Below, piece after piece: positions 1 to 9,382 of a stretch of 64,000 nt of DNA (position 1 is its first letter; the number at the start of each line of letters is the position of its first letter). The translations under genes and the position numbers were made by a program. The notes under the pieces are model-generated. The model saw only the letters and a list, made by a program, of their open reading frames with translations, searched no databases and had not been told where the DNA came from. This stretch comes from Eubacteriales bacterium SKADARSKE-1 (GTDB taxonomy: Bacteria > Bacillota > Clostridia > Oscillospirales > Acutalibacteraceae): NCBI GenBank assembly GCA_030920305.1, contig JARLUB010000003.1, positions 62,001 through 126,000 of the forward strand, written 5' to 3'.

Positions 1-876
1 GTGAAGGTGACTTGTTTTTATGTTATTAATATTTTCACTAGAGCTGTATCCAGTTCTGCCAACATATCCAATAACGTCGCCAGCCTTTATAATTTTACCT
101 TCACTTAAACATTCATGAAATGGCTTATCTTTTCTTAGGTGAGCATAATAATAATATCTTTTTTTGTCAAAACTCCGAATCCCAACTCGCCATCCTCCAT
201 ATTGATTCCAACCCATAACCTCAACAATCCCAGATTCTATAGCAATAACAGGAGTGCCAGTGGCTGTCATCATATCATGGCCTAAATGTGGGCGAGAATA
301 GCCGTAAGTTCTGCTAACTCCAAAATCAGAATAATGTTGATAAGGAAAAGTTTTGGCAATTGGGGAAAAAACTTTTAGCCCATATTTTTCTTCAAAAATA
401 GTTTCATCATTTTCATCTTTTTTTTCAGTTTGTATTCTATAATTACCAATAAATTCACCCAAAACAGCGTTATAAACTTCATTAAAATAATTATAATACT
501 TTAATTTTTCACTAAGTTCTTCTATGTTTTTTCCACTGTTTATTTCTGATACGACCTTATCCATGTCACAAGATGTGTAGTGCTTTTTAAAATCTCCACC
601 GTATTTTGCTGCTAAATAAGAAAGAATATCTATCCAATTTATTTTTATTTCTTTTTCATGTGATGATATATCTATATTCATTGCTTTTTCTAAAGCTTCA
701 TATGGAACATTAAATTCAGCATATTTTATATAACTTTCTTTATTTTCACCTTCATTCATAATAGTAAGCGCTTTACTTTTATGCCCAGAGATAGAAATAA
801 TACCTATAATTCCTATTGATATAATTAATAAAAAAATAGCTACAAATTTTTTACCCAATATTTTAAATAGCACCAT
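1..876 (-). CDS. M23 family peptidase, membrane-anchored (3' end outside window)
   Basis: 292 codons run to the window edge without a stop, so the C-terminus is missing. Residues about 8-30 form one N-terminal membrane segment (FVAIFLLIISIGIIGIISI). A polar region of about 150 residues follows, then a LytM/M23 metallopeptidase domain. Visible zinc-site motifs are HLGHDMM (H and D ligands) and the final HLH at the very edge. The family cleaves peptidoglycan cross-bridges outside the membrane, or acts as an inactive partner as in SpoIIQ; both motifs are intact here, so activity is plausible. The start is ATG at 876 or the adjacent GTG at 873, behind GTGGGTGAT. A role in sporulation or wall growth is inference from the nearby spo0A and spoIVB. 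Confidence 0.85.
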   Translation of the reverse strand, partial: MVLFKILGKKFVAIFLLIISIGIIGIISISGHKSKALTIMNEGENKESYIKYAEFNVPYEALEKAMNIDISSHEKEIKINWIDILSYLAAKYGGDFKKHYTSCDMDKVVSEINSGKNIEELSEKLKYYNYFNEVYNAVLGEFIGNYRIQTEKKDENDETIFEEKYGLKVFSPIAKTFPYQHYSDFGVSRTYGYSRPHLGHDMMTATGTPVIAIESGIVEVMGWNQYGGWRVGIRSFDKKRYYYYAHLRKDKPFHECLSEGKIIKAGDVIGYVGRTGYSSSENINNIKTSHLH

Positions 877-1003
877 ATCACCCACTAGCCATTAAATTAA
901 TTAAAAGTTTTTTATAAAATCAATTATGGCGAAAAAATTTCATTTTACTATTTAACATTTATATGTTTTTATTAGATGTTCTTATGCAAAACGTTTTAAA
1001 TAA

Positions 1004-1057
1004 AGAAATAAAAAGTGAACTGCCACAAATTATATGGGCGGTTCACTTTTTATTTCT
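1004..1057. terminator. Bidirectional hairpin terminator or small inverted-repeat element
   Basis: A 21-base inverted repeat with one mismatch (AGAAATAAAAAGTGAACTGCC and its complement) encloses a short loop. It carries A and T runs on both sides, so it can end transcription in both directions. The 16-base arm TAAAAAGTGAACTGCC recurs exactly at about 26992, so it may derive from a mobile-element end. Confidence 0.6.
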
Positions 1058-1171
1058 AGTGCAATTACATGATATAGCTTAAAGCGTCTACGATTAAAAA
1101 GTCGGTTTCAATGCAAAAATCAATTCTACAAGTCCGATATAAACAGGTTGCTTAATTAATCTTAATAAGGT

Positions 1172-1525
1172 TTAAGCAACTATCCAGCGATTGAACATCG
1201 GTTTTAGCGCAGCATCTATTGCGGGTCTTAAAAAGGGTATAGAGTAACAAATCTTTAAAGTGTAATAGATAATTACGATTGATCCTAATGCTAAAAACTC
1301 TTGAAGACCTCTTGTAAAATTTTGCAGTTTCGTTTCTGGTTGAATTTGTTTATCTATTTTTTCAAAATATTTCTCTGTTGTGGACGCATCTATCTTTTGA
1401 TCAATAACTAGTTCTGCTTTCACTTCTTGGGTTTTAGGTTCTGAACCATCTGCAAAACAAGAGGTTGCACAAAAAAAACAAAGTGACAAGGCCAAAACTA
1501 AAGTGATTGATATTAATTTTTTCAC
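1172..1525 (-). CDS. Small secreted or membrane protein, unknown function
   Basis: 117 residues, not recognised. It begins with a clear signal peptide (MKKLISITLVLALSLCFFCA, likely cut after CFA near residue 25). A charged linker with several Lys/Glu/Thr follows, then a C-terminal hydrophobic segment at about residues 77-98 (LGSIVIIYYTLKICYSIPFL), so the mature protein is probably membrane-associated. The start is GTG at 1525, eleven bases after AGGAG. A TATAAT-like -10 lies upstream at about 1560-1570. The gene stands alone between two strong terminators. It resembles in style the other exported orphans at the far end of the window. Confidence 0.6.
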   Translation of the reverse strand: MKKLISITLVLALSLCFFCATSCFADGSEPKTQEVKAELVIDQKIDASTTEKYFEKIDKQIQPETKLQNFTRGLQEFLALGSIVIIYYTLKICYSIPFLRPAIDAALKPMFNRWIVA

Positions 1526-1760
1526 AATAATATAAACTCCTTTTTATTTAAATTTAACAATATTATAACATAGTTAGATTCAAAGATAATTCTGATATAG
1601 AAATATGTACAAATTCTCTATATTGTTGTGGTACTTATCATTCTTAATGCAAAAAAATGTGTAAATTTACCATAGACAAGTGGACATAAAAGCAACCTTA
1701 AAAAGATATTTTATCCTTTGAGAAGGAAAACTCTGAACTCTAATGTAATTGCACTTTGCC

Positions 1761-1819
1761 ACTAACTAAAAAGCTGAACCGGTCCATTTTTACTGGACCG
1801 GTTCAGCTTTTTAGTTAGT
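1761..1819. terminator. Perfect 26-bp stem terminator at the end of spo0A
   Basis: Left arm 1761-1786 (ACTAACTAAAAAGCTGAACC and on) and right arm 1794-1819 are exact complements around a 7-base loop. The stem includes AAAAAGCT/AGCTTTTT, giving T runs on both strands. The spo0A stop codon at 1819-1821 overlaps the outer edge. Confidence 0.8.
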
Positions 1820-2592
1820 CAGCTTGCATTTTTTATTTGGAGTCGTAATTTATCTGATATCATGGCAATAAATTCACTGTTTGTTGGTTTTCCTCGGCTG
1901 TTGTGAATTGTATATCCAAAATATGAATTTAAAATATCAACGTCTCCACGGTCCCAAGCAACCTCAATAGCGTGTCTAATTGCTCTTTCTACTCTTGACG
2001 AAGTTGTTAAAAATCTTTTTGCTACAGATGGATAGAGTTGTTTTGTTATAGCATTAATTATATCTGGTTTTTCAACCGCCATGATTATAGAATCTCTTAA
2101 ATAATGATAACCCTTTATGTGTGCAGGTACGCCTATTTGATGTAAAATCTCAGTAACTTTGCACTCTAAACTTTTATCAAGTGTGCAAAATGATTGAATC
2201 TCACGAAAGGGGCTTCTATTATCAGATATAATATTATAAATTCTTTCAGCTAAATTTTTTGAATTAAATGGTTTTAGCGCAAAGTATGAAGCACCTACTG
2301 CCATTACTTCTCTTTCTAATGAAGGATTATCAAAATTAGATAAAACAACAAAGACAGGAGTTATGGAGTTTTCCTTCTTAGTAGTTTTTATAACTCCTAT
2401 AGCGTCAATATTCGGCATAAACAAATCCATTAGTACAACATTTGGTTTATATTCACCAATTAATTCTAATAACCTGGCCCCGTCTTTTAGACAAAATTTA
2501 ACATTAAATCCAATTCTCTCAAAATCACCTACAGCTTCCTGGTTAAATTTTTCATAATCCTCTGCAATTAGTAGTTTTAAATGATTTCCCAT
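1819..2592 (-). CDS. spo0A: Spo0A, sporulation master response regulator
   Basis: Encodes 257 residues, the usual Spo0A length. Residues 1-125 are a receiver domain: [10 protein letters not shown] (acidic pocket), VVLMDLFMP with the phospho-acceptor Asp near residue 56, and a conserved Lys in ALKPFN. Residues about 150-257 are the Spo0A DNA-binding domain with its signature [19 protein letters not shown]. In the family, phosphorylated Spo0A binds 0A boxes and switches cells into sporulation. I place the start at ATG 2592 behind GGAGGAAAAAAT; a longer reading upstream has no ribosome site and no homology. It lies just downstream of spoIVB on the same strand, the order conserved in Bacilli and Clostridia. 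Confidence 0.97.
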   Translation of the reverse strand: MGNHLKLLIAEDYEKFNQEAVGDFERIGFNVKFCLKDGARLLELIGEYKPNVVLMDLFMPNIDAIGVIKTTKKENSITPVFVVLSNFDNPSLEREVMAVGASYFALKPFNSKNLAERIYNIISDNRSPFREIQSFCTLDKSLECKVTEILHQIGVPAHIKGYHYLRDSIIMAVEKPDIINAITKQLYPSVAKRFLTTSSRVERAIRHAIEVAWDRGDVDILNSYFGYTIHNSRGKPTNSEFIAMISDKLRLQIKNAS

Positions 2593-2627
2593 ATTTTTTC
2601 CTCCTATTGTTATTATTTGGTACTGAC

Positions 2628-2656
2628 ATGTTACCATATATTGGAATAAATGGCAA
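2628..2656 (-). promoter_or_regulatory. Candidate spo0A promoter
   Basis: On the minus strand TTGCCA (2656-2651) and TAACAT (2633-2628) are separated by 17 bases, close to the vegetative consensus. It sits 35 bases before the spo0A start. The match is by eye only. Confidence 0.4.
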
Positions 2657-2710
2657 TACGATCCAAACGTTTTTTTAAAAATTGGGAGGAAGTACAAAGT
2701 GCAGATATTT

Positions 2711-3955
2711 TTAGGAGGCTTTTTTGTGTTCTGTGTATGCTGAGCTTGTCAAATACGGGAGCATATTTTCAGCAAATATTGCATAACCCTTTTGTGGGTC
2801 ATTTATAAAAACATGAGTTACAGCGCCAACTAACATACCGTTTTGGATGATAGGACTTCCACTCATACCTTGAATTATTCCACCTGTTTGAGAAAGTAAA
2901 TTTTCGTCTGTAATTTTTATGATCATGTTTTTAGTTTGTAATGCTTCATTATAATTTATGCTTTGAATATCTATATCATAATGTTGAGGAGACATCCCAT
3001 CTATAGTTGTAACCATTTGAGCTTTTCCTTTTTGTACTTGCTGCTTCATAGCTAAAACAATAGGCTCATTGCTGTTTTGAGTATTAGTTAGAGTTCCGTA
3101 AACACCTAAGTTAGTGTTTTGAGAAAGTTCACCAATAGGTTCTGAATCTAAAAAATAGCCCTTAAGCTCCCCTGGTATACCTTTGGTTCCTTTAACAATA
3201 CCATTTATACTAGCCTTAACAATATCTCCGTGAGATAAGGGTAAAAGTTCTCCGGTGTCTATATCACATATTCCATGGCCCAGCCCTCCGAAAACATGGC
3301 TTTCCGGGTCCAAAAATGTTAAAGTGCCAATTCCGGCAGAGCTGTCTCTTACCCAAATACCAATTCTATATGCATTATCGATACAACATTTTACTGGTTG
3401 AATTTGTAGATCGAATCTCATATTGTTTCGCATAACTTCAATTTTTAAAGATTCGCCACCACAATTTTCTACTATTTTTATTAGTTCTTCATTGCTCTTT
3501 ATTTCATTTTCATTTACCGTTAAAATCACATCTCCTTTTTTTAGCCCTGTAAGTTTTGCGGGGTTTTCTAATCCATTTTCTGTTTCTATATCAGATATTC
3601 CAACAATTAATACACCTTGAGTGAAAATTTTTACTCCAAAAGGTATACCAGCTGGAATGATCTTTTTTTCCTCGACAATTTCTACATTTACAGTTTTTAT
3701 AGGGATTAAATCCATTAGTAACAAATTGGTATTGTACTGCTTTTTTGCAAAGTGTTTGTGATTAAATAAAGTCAAACATTCATTGGTTTGTTGTGTTTTA
3801 ATTTTTACCGGTACATAAGTTTTTATGTCTGTGCTACAATTTTGTGTCACTTTGAAGTTATCGGGTAAACTATATGAAGCATAACTTCCGGCAGCAAATA
3901 AGAAGCTAAATATTATAGTCATGCAAATAGATAAAATTTTAAAAAATTTTTTCAT
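2711..3955 (-). CDS. spoIVB: SpoIVB intramembrane-signalling serine peptidase (S55)
   Basis: 414 residues, close to the roughly 425 of B. subtilis SpoIVB. An N-terminal membrane or signal segment ([20 protein letters not shown]) is followed by a PDZ domain ([19 protein letters not shown] region) and an S55 peptidase domain. The catalytic His lies in GGLGHGICD and the nucleophile Ser in GMSGSPI near residue 367. In the family, SpoIVB is made in the forespore, crosses the inner membrane and cleaves SpoIVFA, which triggers sigma-K activation. I chose ATG 3955 because GAGGTGAAAAAA precedes it directly; the open frame extends 14 codons further upstream without a ribosome site. spo0A follows about 118 bases downstream. 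Confidence 0.95.
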   Translation of the reverse strand: MKKFFKILSICMTIIFSFLFAAGSYASYSLPDNFKVTQNCSTDIKTYVPVKIKTQQTNECLTLFNHKHFAKKQYNTNLLLMDLIPIKTVNVEIVEEKKIIPAGIPFGVKIFTQGVLIVGISDIETENGLENPAKLTGLKKGDVILTVNENEIKSNEELIKIVENCGGESLKIEVMRNNMRFDLQIQPVKCCIDNAYRIGIWVRDSSAGIGTLTFLDPESHVFGGLGHGICDIDTGELLPLSHGDIVKASINGIVKGTKGIPGELKGYFLDSEPIGELSQNTNLGVYGTLTNTQNSNEPIVLAMKQQVQKGKAQMVTTIDGMSPQHYDIDIQSINYNEALQTKNMIIKITDENLLSQTGGIIQGMSGSPIIQNGMLVGAVTHVFINDPQKGYAIFAENMLPYLTSSAYTEHKKAS

Positions 3956-4086
3956 TTTTTTCACCTCATGTTTTATCAGTAAAATTAATTTGTCCATAAT
4001 TCAACCGTAATATTTCGTTAGATTTATTTACTAAAAGAGGCAGTTAAATTTTTTAAAATTTTATTGGTAAAAATCTTTTAATTAAA

Positions 4087-4117
4087 AATAAAAAGTCCTT
4101 CAGCTAACCCGAAGGAC
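4087..4117 (-). terminator. Terminator after the yfbR-like gene
   Basis: GTCCTTC/GAAGGAC stem with a 9-base loop. On the minus strand it is followed by TTTTTATTTTT. It lies 10 bases beyond the stop of the nucleotidase gene. Confidence 0.7.
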
Positions 4118-4126
4118 ATCTCGCAC

Positions 4127-4921
4127 TTAGACTTTAAAGTTTAATCCGAACGAAGGCATAAATTCTTTTATGAAAAAATTTACCTCATCGCTTTTTAATG
4201 CTTGGATTGACTTAATAATAGACTTTTCAGCTATAGCAAAGTCAGTGTTTCCAGAATTTTTTTCTTCCAGACATTTTATTAGTGCGCAAAGGGTATCTGC
4301 TGCTTTTACTATGTTCCAAAGTTCCTTGTCTTCATCGCTAGGCTTTAGTAAAGGTATATAAGAGTTTCTCATTTTGTCAGGTAACAAACCTAAGAGCTCA
4401 TTTATTGCATCGCTTTCTATTTTATCATATATTTTTTTCATATCAAGGCTGTGATATTTTATAGGTGTTGGCATGTCATCAGTTATAATTTCTGGAGCAT
4501 CGTGAAATAGTGCCAAAATTGCTACTCGTTCAGTATTAATATTTCCGTTAAAATATTGATTTTTTATAGTAGCTAAAGCATGTGCAATTATTGCAACTTC
4601 AAAACTATGTTCCTCTAAATTTTCATTTTTGATTTTTTTTAAAACATTCCACCGGTTGACGTACTTCATTCTAAAAAGAAATGATAAAAAACAAGATCCT
4701 GATTTAGAATTGTTTGAGTCTATATAATTTTGTAAAAGATTTTCATTTAGGTATGTTCCTTTTGATGGGTCAATGCAAGTAACATTTTCATCTGCCAAAC
4801 ACAAGGATGTAGTGCACAAAGTCGATGAAAAAACACATGCAAAAACACAGGATAATATTTTGATAAAAAAATTTGATATTTTATTGATTTGAGTAAGTTT
4901 AACTTCTTTATTTGTGTTCAT
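4127..4921 (-). CDS. YfbR-like HD-domain 5'-nucleotidase with N-terminal export signal
   Basis: 264 residues. Residues about 80-264 match the YfbR family of HD phosphohydrolases that remove phosphate from deoxynucleoside monophosphates: RMKYVNRWNVL, metal ligands in LEEHSFEV (H105) and LFHDAPE (H140, D141), and DDMPTPIKY. The usual protein is about 200 residues and cytosolic. Here about 75 extra N-terminal residues hold a long hydrophobic stretch (residues 17-42) ending in SLCLADE, which looks like a signal peptide cut after Ala43. The ATG at 4921 has a strong AGAGGTAAAAA site, so the extension is probably translated. Export of the enzyme is inference. It is a single-gene unit divergent from tepA. 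Confidence 0.85.
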   Translation of the reverse strand: MNTNKEVKLTQINKISNFFIKILSCVFACVFSSTLCTTSLCLADENVTCIDPSKGTYLNENLLQNYIDSNNSKSGSCFLSFLFRMKYVNRWNVLKKIKNENLEEHSFEVAIIAHALATIKNQYFNGNINTERVAILALFHDAPEIITDDMPTPIKYHSLDMKKIYDKIESDAINELLGLLPDKMRNSYIPLLKPSDEDKELWNIVKAADTLCALIKCLEEKNSGNTDFAIAEKSIIKSIQALKSDEVNFFIKEFMPSFGLNFKV

Positions 4922-5011
4922 TTTTTACCTCTTTTTAATACAGAATTTCCTTTATAGTATAAAATGTAATGGGATAAAAAACAAGATTAATTGTTTATAA
5001 AAAAAGCTTTC

Positions 5012-5040
5012 TTGCTAGTAACAGTCTAAAATGTTATAAT
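5012..5040 (+). promoter_or_regulatory. Promoter of tepA
   Basis: TTGCTA (5012-5017), a 17-base spacer and a perfect TATAAT (5035-5040). The expected transcript start near 5047 lies after the ATG codons at 5042 and 5045, so those cannot be the translation start. The next ATG at 5096 is preferred. Confidence 0.7.
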
Positions 5041-5095
5041 CATGATGTATGATTTACTTTATACTATGCAAACTAATCTTTGGGAGCGTGATAGT

Positions 5096-5845
5096 ATGGG
5101 TGAAGAAACGTTTAATTTAAAAGAAGAACAAGATACGTCAGATAATAATGATAATTCAGCTTCAAATAAGGCTGATCCTGTTAGTGAACGACAGACAAAT
5201 CAAATAAAAGCCACTGGTTCAATTATAGTTGAGGGTGGAAGATTTCCAGTTTATTGTATTACTATATCGGGTGAGATTGAGGGTCACTTTATTTCATCAC
5301 CTAAAACTAAGACCACAAAATATGAACACGTTATTCCTCAGCTTGTGTCAATTGAAGAAAGTCCTCAAATTGAGGGGCTATTAGTTCTTTTAAATACAGT
5401 TGGTGGAGATATTGAAGCGGGGCTTGCTTTAGCAGAATTAATATCTGGAATGAAGAAACCTTCAGTTTCTTTGGTGTTAGGTGGCGGGCATTCAATTGGG
5501 GTACCATTAGCAGTTGCTGCAAAAAAGTCATTTATAGCAAAATCAGCTTCCATGACGTTACACCCTGTAAGAACTACAGGTGTAACGCTTGGAGTTCCGC
5601 AAAGTTTTGAACATTTCCAACGGATGCAGGAAAGGATCACCACCTTTGTTGTAGATAACTCAAACATATCAAGGGAAAAATTTCTGGAGCTATCTATGAA
5701 TACTAGCGAGCTTGTTATGGATATTGGTACAATATTAGATGGCCAAGATGCAGTTAATGAAGGGCTAATTGATAAAGTTGGTAACTTATCTGATGCTTTT
5801 ACTTGCCTTTATGATATGATAGAAGAGTCTAAAAAAAATAAGTAG
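5096..5845 (+). CDS. tepA: TepA-like ClpP-family serine protease
   Basis: 249 residues, matching B. subtilis TepA/YmfB (about 245). It has the ClpP/crotonase fold: NTVGGDIEAGLALAELI, the nucleophile region GGGHSIGVPLAVAAKKSF with Ser near residue 140, and a basic SMTLHPVRTTG loop. An acidic, low-complexity N-terminus of about 45 residues precedes it. The family has been linked to protein translocation and to processing of spore proteins; the substrate is unknown here. The start at 5096 follows GGGAG and fits the promoter at 5012-5040. The gene sits directly upstream of ftsK/spoIIIE, as in Bacillus, but a terminator separates them. Confidence 0.9.
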   Translation: MGEETFNLKEEQDTSDNNDNSASNKADPVSERQTNQIKATGSIIVEGGRFPVYCITISGEIEGHFISSPKTKTTKYEHVIPQLVSIEESPQIEGLLVLLNTVGGDIEAGLALAELISGMKKPSVSLVLGGGHSIGVPLAVAAKKSFIAKSASMTLHPVRTTGVTLGVPQSFEHFQRMQERITTFVVDNSNISREKFLELSMNTSELVMDIGTILDGQDAVNEGLIDKVGNLSDAFTCLYDMIEESKKNK

Positions 5846-5900
5846 TTATTTTAGGCTTGTTTATAAAAGTATAACTTAAAAACAAGAGCTTATAAATTTT

Positions 5901-5930
5901 GCAGGAAAATACAATTCTATCCTGCTTTTT
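5901..5930 (+). terminator. Terminator between tepA and ftsK
   Basis: GCAGGA/TCCTGC stem with a 13-base loop, followed by TTTTT. Confidence 0.7.
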
Positions 5931-5961
5931 ATATTATGAATTTTTATAGAGGTGATAAATT

Positions 5962-8382
5962 TTGGTCCCAAAAAATTCAACTCTGCCTAAGAAAACCAAA
6001 TCAAATAAACGAAAAACAGTGCCCCCAAAAAACATACATATAGAAAAAAGAGGATACTCAAACAAAGTAACAGCTAAAAGTATGGAGGTTACCAAATCTC
6101 GCAATCAAGCCGCGGCTATTCTGATCTTTGCGTTGGCTTTATTTTTAGCTTGCATAGTCTTAATAAAAGGAGAAAACCTTTGGACACTTTTGCACCAATT
6201 TATTTTAGGCCTTTTTGGTACTAGTGCAATTCTTTGGCCTATTTTACTTCTTTATGTATCAATTACTACAGCCCTTGAAAAACCTTCACTTAAGGTCAGT
6301 CGTAAGGTGATGTATGCTGTTTCAGTGATTCTTCTTTTTGGTACGACTGTATATATTTTTGGAAATGAAAGTAAAACCATAACTGGCAACTACTTTCAAA
6401 GTCTTACTACATTATATAAAAATGGTGTAAATAACAAAGGTGCTGGCTTTTTTAGTGGAATTATAGGAATTCCCTCAGTTCTAGCCTTTGGGGCAATAGG
6501 CGCTAAAATTGTTATATTTTTGCTACTTTTTATTTCAGTTATGTTTTTGACAGGAACTGGACTTATTCAGCTTTTTAGAGCTTTTGCTAAACCGGCATCT
6601 GTTGTAAAAGACAACCTATCTCAAGTTAATGAAAACAAACAAAAAAGTCGAAGTTTAACAAATATTGATATTGACTTAGGAAACGATCGGTTGCCGTCGT
6701 ATTCTGATAACTTTGATAATACTTTGGATACAAGTCAAGCGGGAAGAGCTAAATTAAATAAGCTCAAGGCTGCATCTTTAACAATGAATATTGAAGAAGA
6801 TTCTGCTTTAGCTGCAGCAACAACTTTTGTAGAGAGAAATAAGGCACAAAATAGTTTTGTGCAAGAAAATTCTGTTGCGGAAATAAGAATGGATGGGCAA
6901 TATAAATACCCAAATGAAATATTGCTTGATAAATCATTAGAGCAAAATTCGGCCGATATTGCAAAAGAGCTTCAAGCAAACGGGAAAATGTTAGTTGACA
7001 CTTTGGAAAATTTTGCTGTTCGAACTAAAATTGTTGATATAAGCCGTGGTCCTGCAGTTACTAGATATGAACTTCAGCCAGCAGCTGGTATTAAAATTAG
7101 CAAAATTACAAATTTGGCAGACGATATAGCGCTTAATTTAGCAGCATCGGGAGTTAGAATAGAGGCTCCAATTCCGGGAAAAGCGGCTGTTGGAATTGAA
7201 ATTCCAAACAAAATTGTAAATATAGTAAAAATGAGGGAACTTATCGTATCTGATGAATTTATAAAGTCTAAAGGCAAACTAACTGTAATTTTAGGACGAG
7301 ATATAGCGGGCAAAGTGAAAGTTGCAGATCTTGCAAAAATGCCACACCTTTTAATCGCAGGGTCTACGGGCTCTGGTAAGTCGGTTTGCATAAATTCGTT
7401 TATAATGAGTCTTTTATATAAAGCTACCCCGAATGAAGTAAAGCTTTTGATGGTAGACCCTAAAGTTGTAGAACTGGGAATATATAATGGAATCCCACAT
7501 CTTTTAGTGCCTGTTGTAACTGACCCTAGAAAAGCTGCTGGTGTGCTCAACTGGGCTGTAACAGAAATGCTTAAAAGATATAAGATCTTTGCTGAAAATA
7601 ATGTTCGAGACTTAACTGCTTATAACAATATGGTGAGAAGTAAAACATTTAAAAAGGATAATATTAGTGGCGAAGAAATAAAGACATTGCCTCAAATTGT
7701 TATAATAATTGATGAGTTGGCTGACTTAATGATGGTGGCACCAAATGAGGTGGAAGATGCTATTTGCCGCTTAGCACAAATGGCAAGAGCTGCTGGAATG
7801 CATCTTGTTATTGCTACGCAGCGGCCATCTGTTGATGTTATAACGGGGACAATAAAAGCTAATATTCCAAGCCGTATTGCACTTGCGGTTTCATCTCAAA
7901 TAGATTCTCGTACAATTTTAGATTCAAGTGGCGCTGAAAAACTTTTAGGCCGAGGCGATATGTTATTTTCTCCAATTGGTGTGCAAAAACCCATTCGTGT
8001 TCAAGGCTGCTTTGTGACAGATAAAGAAATTGAATCGGTCATTGACTTTATTAAAAATTCTAACACCAATGAGTATGACCAAGATGTTATTGAAGAGATA
8101 GAAAAAAATGCTGTTTTAGATGATAAAGAAAAAAAACGTGGCTTTGATGATGAGGATAATGATCCTTTGTTACATGAAGCGATTCAATGTGTTGTTGAAC
8201 TTGGGCAAGCATCAACCTCACTTTTGCAAAGAAAACTAAGGCTTGGGTATGCTAGGGCCGGAAGGATTATAGATCAAATGGAGCAAAGGGGAATTGTTGG
8301 TCCACATGAAGGATCGCGGCCAAGGCAGGTTTTAATATCGCATCAAAGGTGGCTTGAGATGAATAATAGTGACTTTGAATAA
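5962..8382 (+). CDS. spoIIIE: FtsK/SpoIIIE DNA translocase
   Basis: 806 residues with full family architecture. A basic N-terminus precedes four membrane segments within residues about 45-200, then an acidic linker, an alpha/beta motor and a C-terminal gamma winged helix. Walker A is AGSTGSGKS near residue 466 and Walker B is IVIIIDELADLMM. The gamma domain ends GIVGPHEGSRPRQVLI and in the family reads KOPS/SRS DNA motifs. The protein pumps chromosomal DNA through the closing septum, into the forespore in spore formers. The start is TTG at 5962 after AGAGGTGATAA. A promoter is expected between the tepA terminator and this start, but none is clear by eye. Confidence 0.96.
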   Translation: MVPKNSTLPKKTKSNKRKTVPPKNIHIEKRGYSNKVTAKSMEVTKSRNQAAAILIFALALFLACIVLIKGENLWTLLHQFILGLFGTSAILWPILLLYVSITTALEKPSLKVSRKVMYAVSVILLFGTTVYIFGNESKTITGNYFQSLTTLYKNGVNNKGAGFFSGIIGIPSVLAFGAIGAKIVIFLLLFISVMFLTGTGLIQLFRAFAKPASVVKDNLSQVNENKQKSRSLTNIDIDLGNDRLPSYSDNFDNTLDTSQAGRAKLNKLKAASLTMNIEEDSALAAATTFVERNKAQNSFVQENSVAEIRMDGQYKYPNEILLDKSLEQNSADIAKELQANGKMLVDTLENFAVRTKIVDISRGPAVTRYELQPAAGIKISKITNLADDIALNLAASGVRIEAPIPGKAAVGIEIPNKIVNIVKMRELIVSDEFIKSKGKLTVILGRDIAGKVKVADLAKMPHLLIAGSTGSGKSVCINSFIMSLLYKATPNEVKLLMVDPKVVELGIYNGIPHLLVPVVTDPRKAAGVLNWAVTEMLKRYKIFAENNVRDLTAYNNMVRSKTFKKDNISGEEIKTLPQIVIIIDELADLMMVAPNEVEDAICRLAQMARAAGMHLVIATQRPSVDVITGTIKANIPSRIALAVSSQIDSRTILDSSGAEKLLGRGDMLFSPIGVQKPIRVQGCFVTDKEIESVIDFIKNSNTNEYDQDVIEEIEKNAVLDDKEKKRGFDDEDNDPLLHEAIQCVVELGQASTSLLQRKLRLGYARAGRIIDQMEQRGIVGPHEGSRPRQVLISHQRWLEMNNSDFE

Positions 8383-8416
8383 TTTAAAAGTTTAAGGGAG
8401 TAATAATTAAATTAAG

Positions 8417-9346
8417 ATGATAGAAAAATTTAATAAACAGAAAAAATGGTTTTTATTTTCGGGGGTCTTTCTTTTTATTCTTTTTTCGCTTTTAATTACT
8501 ATAGGTGAAAGTTTTGGCCTTATCAGCTGGAAAAGCGTTTATAATGGCGTTGGTGTTTCAGATTTTTCACAAAGTGCTGATGATTATGATATGTCGGTGC
8601 ATTTTATTGATGTTGGAAAAGCTGATAGCATATACATAAAATGTCTTGGTAAAAATGTTTTAATAGATGCTGGCGAAAAAGCTACATATGATGTTGTTGG
8701 TGAATATTTAAAGAAAAATGGAGTAAAAAAGCTTGATCTAGTAATAGCAACTCATCCCCATAGTGATCATATAGGTGGCATGCCGGATGTTTTAAATGAT
8801 TTTAGCGTAGAAAGATTTTTAATGCCAGAACTAAAGGCTGAGTATGTACCAACTTCTAAATGCTATGAAAAGCTTTTATTAGCTCTTAAAAATAATAATA
8901 TAACACCAGAAAACCCAGAGCCGGGCAGCAGCTTTGAAATAGGTGAAATGGAATTTGATATTTTTGCGCCAAATAGCCAATATGAAGAGCTAAATAATGA
9001 CTCAATTGTTGCTAAGGTGTCATTTAGAAATCAAAGTTTTCTTTTTACTGGCGATGCACAGATTGAGTCAGAAAATGAAATGTTAGCTCGAAACTTTAAT
9101 TTGAGCTCAACAGTTTTAAAGGTTGGACACCATGGCAGCAAAACTTCTACTTCGGACAAATTTTTGAAGAAAGTAAACCCTAAATATGCGGTTATTTCTG
9201 TTAATAGTGACATGTACAATTTACCTAATAAAAAAATTGTAAAGAAATTAAAAAATTGGGGCATTGAAACTTATCGCACTGATCTTAATGGTACGGTGAT
9301 TTTAGCAACAAATGGTGAAAATATTACAGTGATAAAAGAAAAGTAA
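8417..9346 (+). CDS. ComEC-like membrane-anchored metallo-beta-lactamase-fold hydrolase
   Basis: 309 residues: one N-terminal membrane segment at about 12-32 (FLFSGVFLFILFSLLITIG), then a metallo-beta-lactamase domain of the ComEC C-terminal type. Motifs are VHFIDVGKADSIYI, the zinc motif THPHSDHIGG, FLFTGDAQ and VGHHGSKTSTS. In ComEC this domain is thought to degrade the non-transported DNA strand outside the cell. Free-standing versions like this one lack the ComEC pore, so uptake is not implied. The DUF3006 gene 36 bases downstream is the usual partner. A GGGAG lies about 20 bases before the ATG, which is unusually far. Confidence 0.85.
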   Translation: MIEKFNKQKKWFLFSGVFLFILFSLLITIGESFGLISWKSVYNGVGVSDFSQSADDYDMSVHFIDVGKADSIYIKCLGKNVLIDAGEKATYDVVGEYLKKNGVKKLDLVIATHPHSDHIGGMPDVLNDFSVERFLMPELKAEYVPTSKCYEKLLLALKNNNITPENPEPGSSFEIGEMEFDIFAPNSQYEELNNDSIVAKVSFRNQSFLFTGDAQIESENEMLARNFNLSSTVLKVGHHGSKTSTSDKFLKKVNPKYAVISVNSDMYNLPNKKIVKKLKNWGIETYRTDLNGTVILATNGENITVIKEK

Positions 9347-9382
9347 ATGAGATGAAATTAACTTTTAAAGGAGAGCCACTGT

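Noticed and set aside
2593-2697. N-terminal extension of Spo0A to 2697
   Set aside because: ATG 2592 has GGAGGAAAAAAT and gives family length; the extension overlaps the candidate promoter.
5042-5095. Upstream start for tepA at 5042
   Set aside because: It precedes the transcript start expected from TTGCTA-17-TATAAT, lacks a ribosome site, and makes the protein longer than the family.
7074-7550. 158-codon minus-strand open frame within ftsK
   Set aside because: Shadow of the conserved motor domain.
8417-9346. Full DNA-uptake (competence) system
   Set aside because: Only the hydrolase-type domain and DUF3006 are present; there is no ComEC channel, ComEA or pilus gene.
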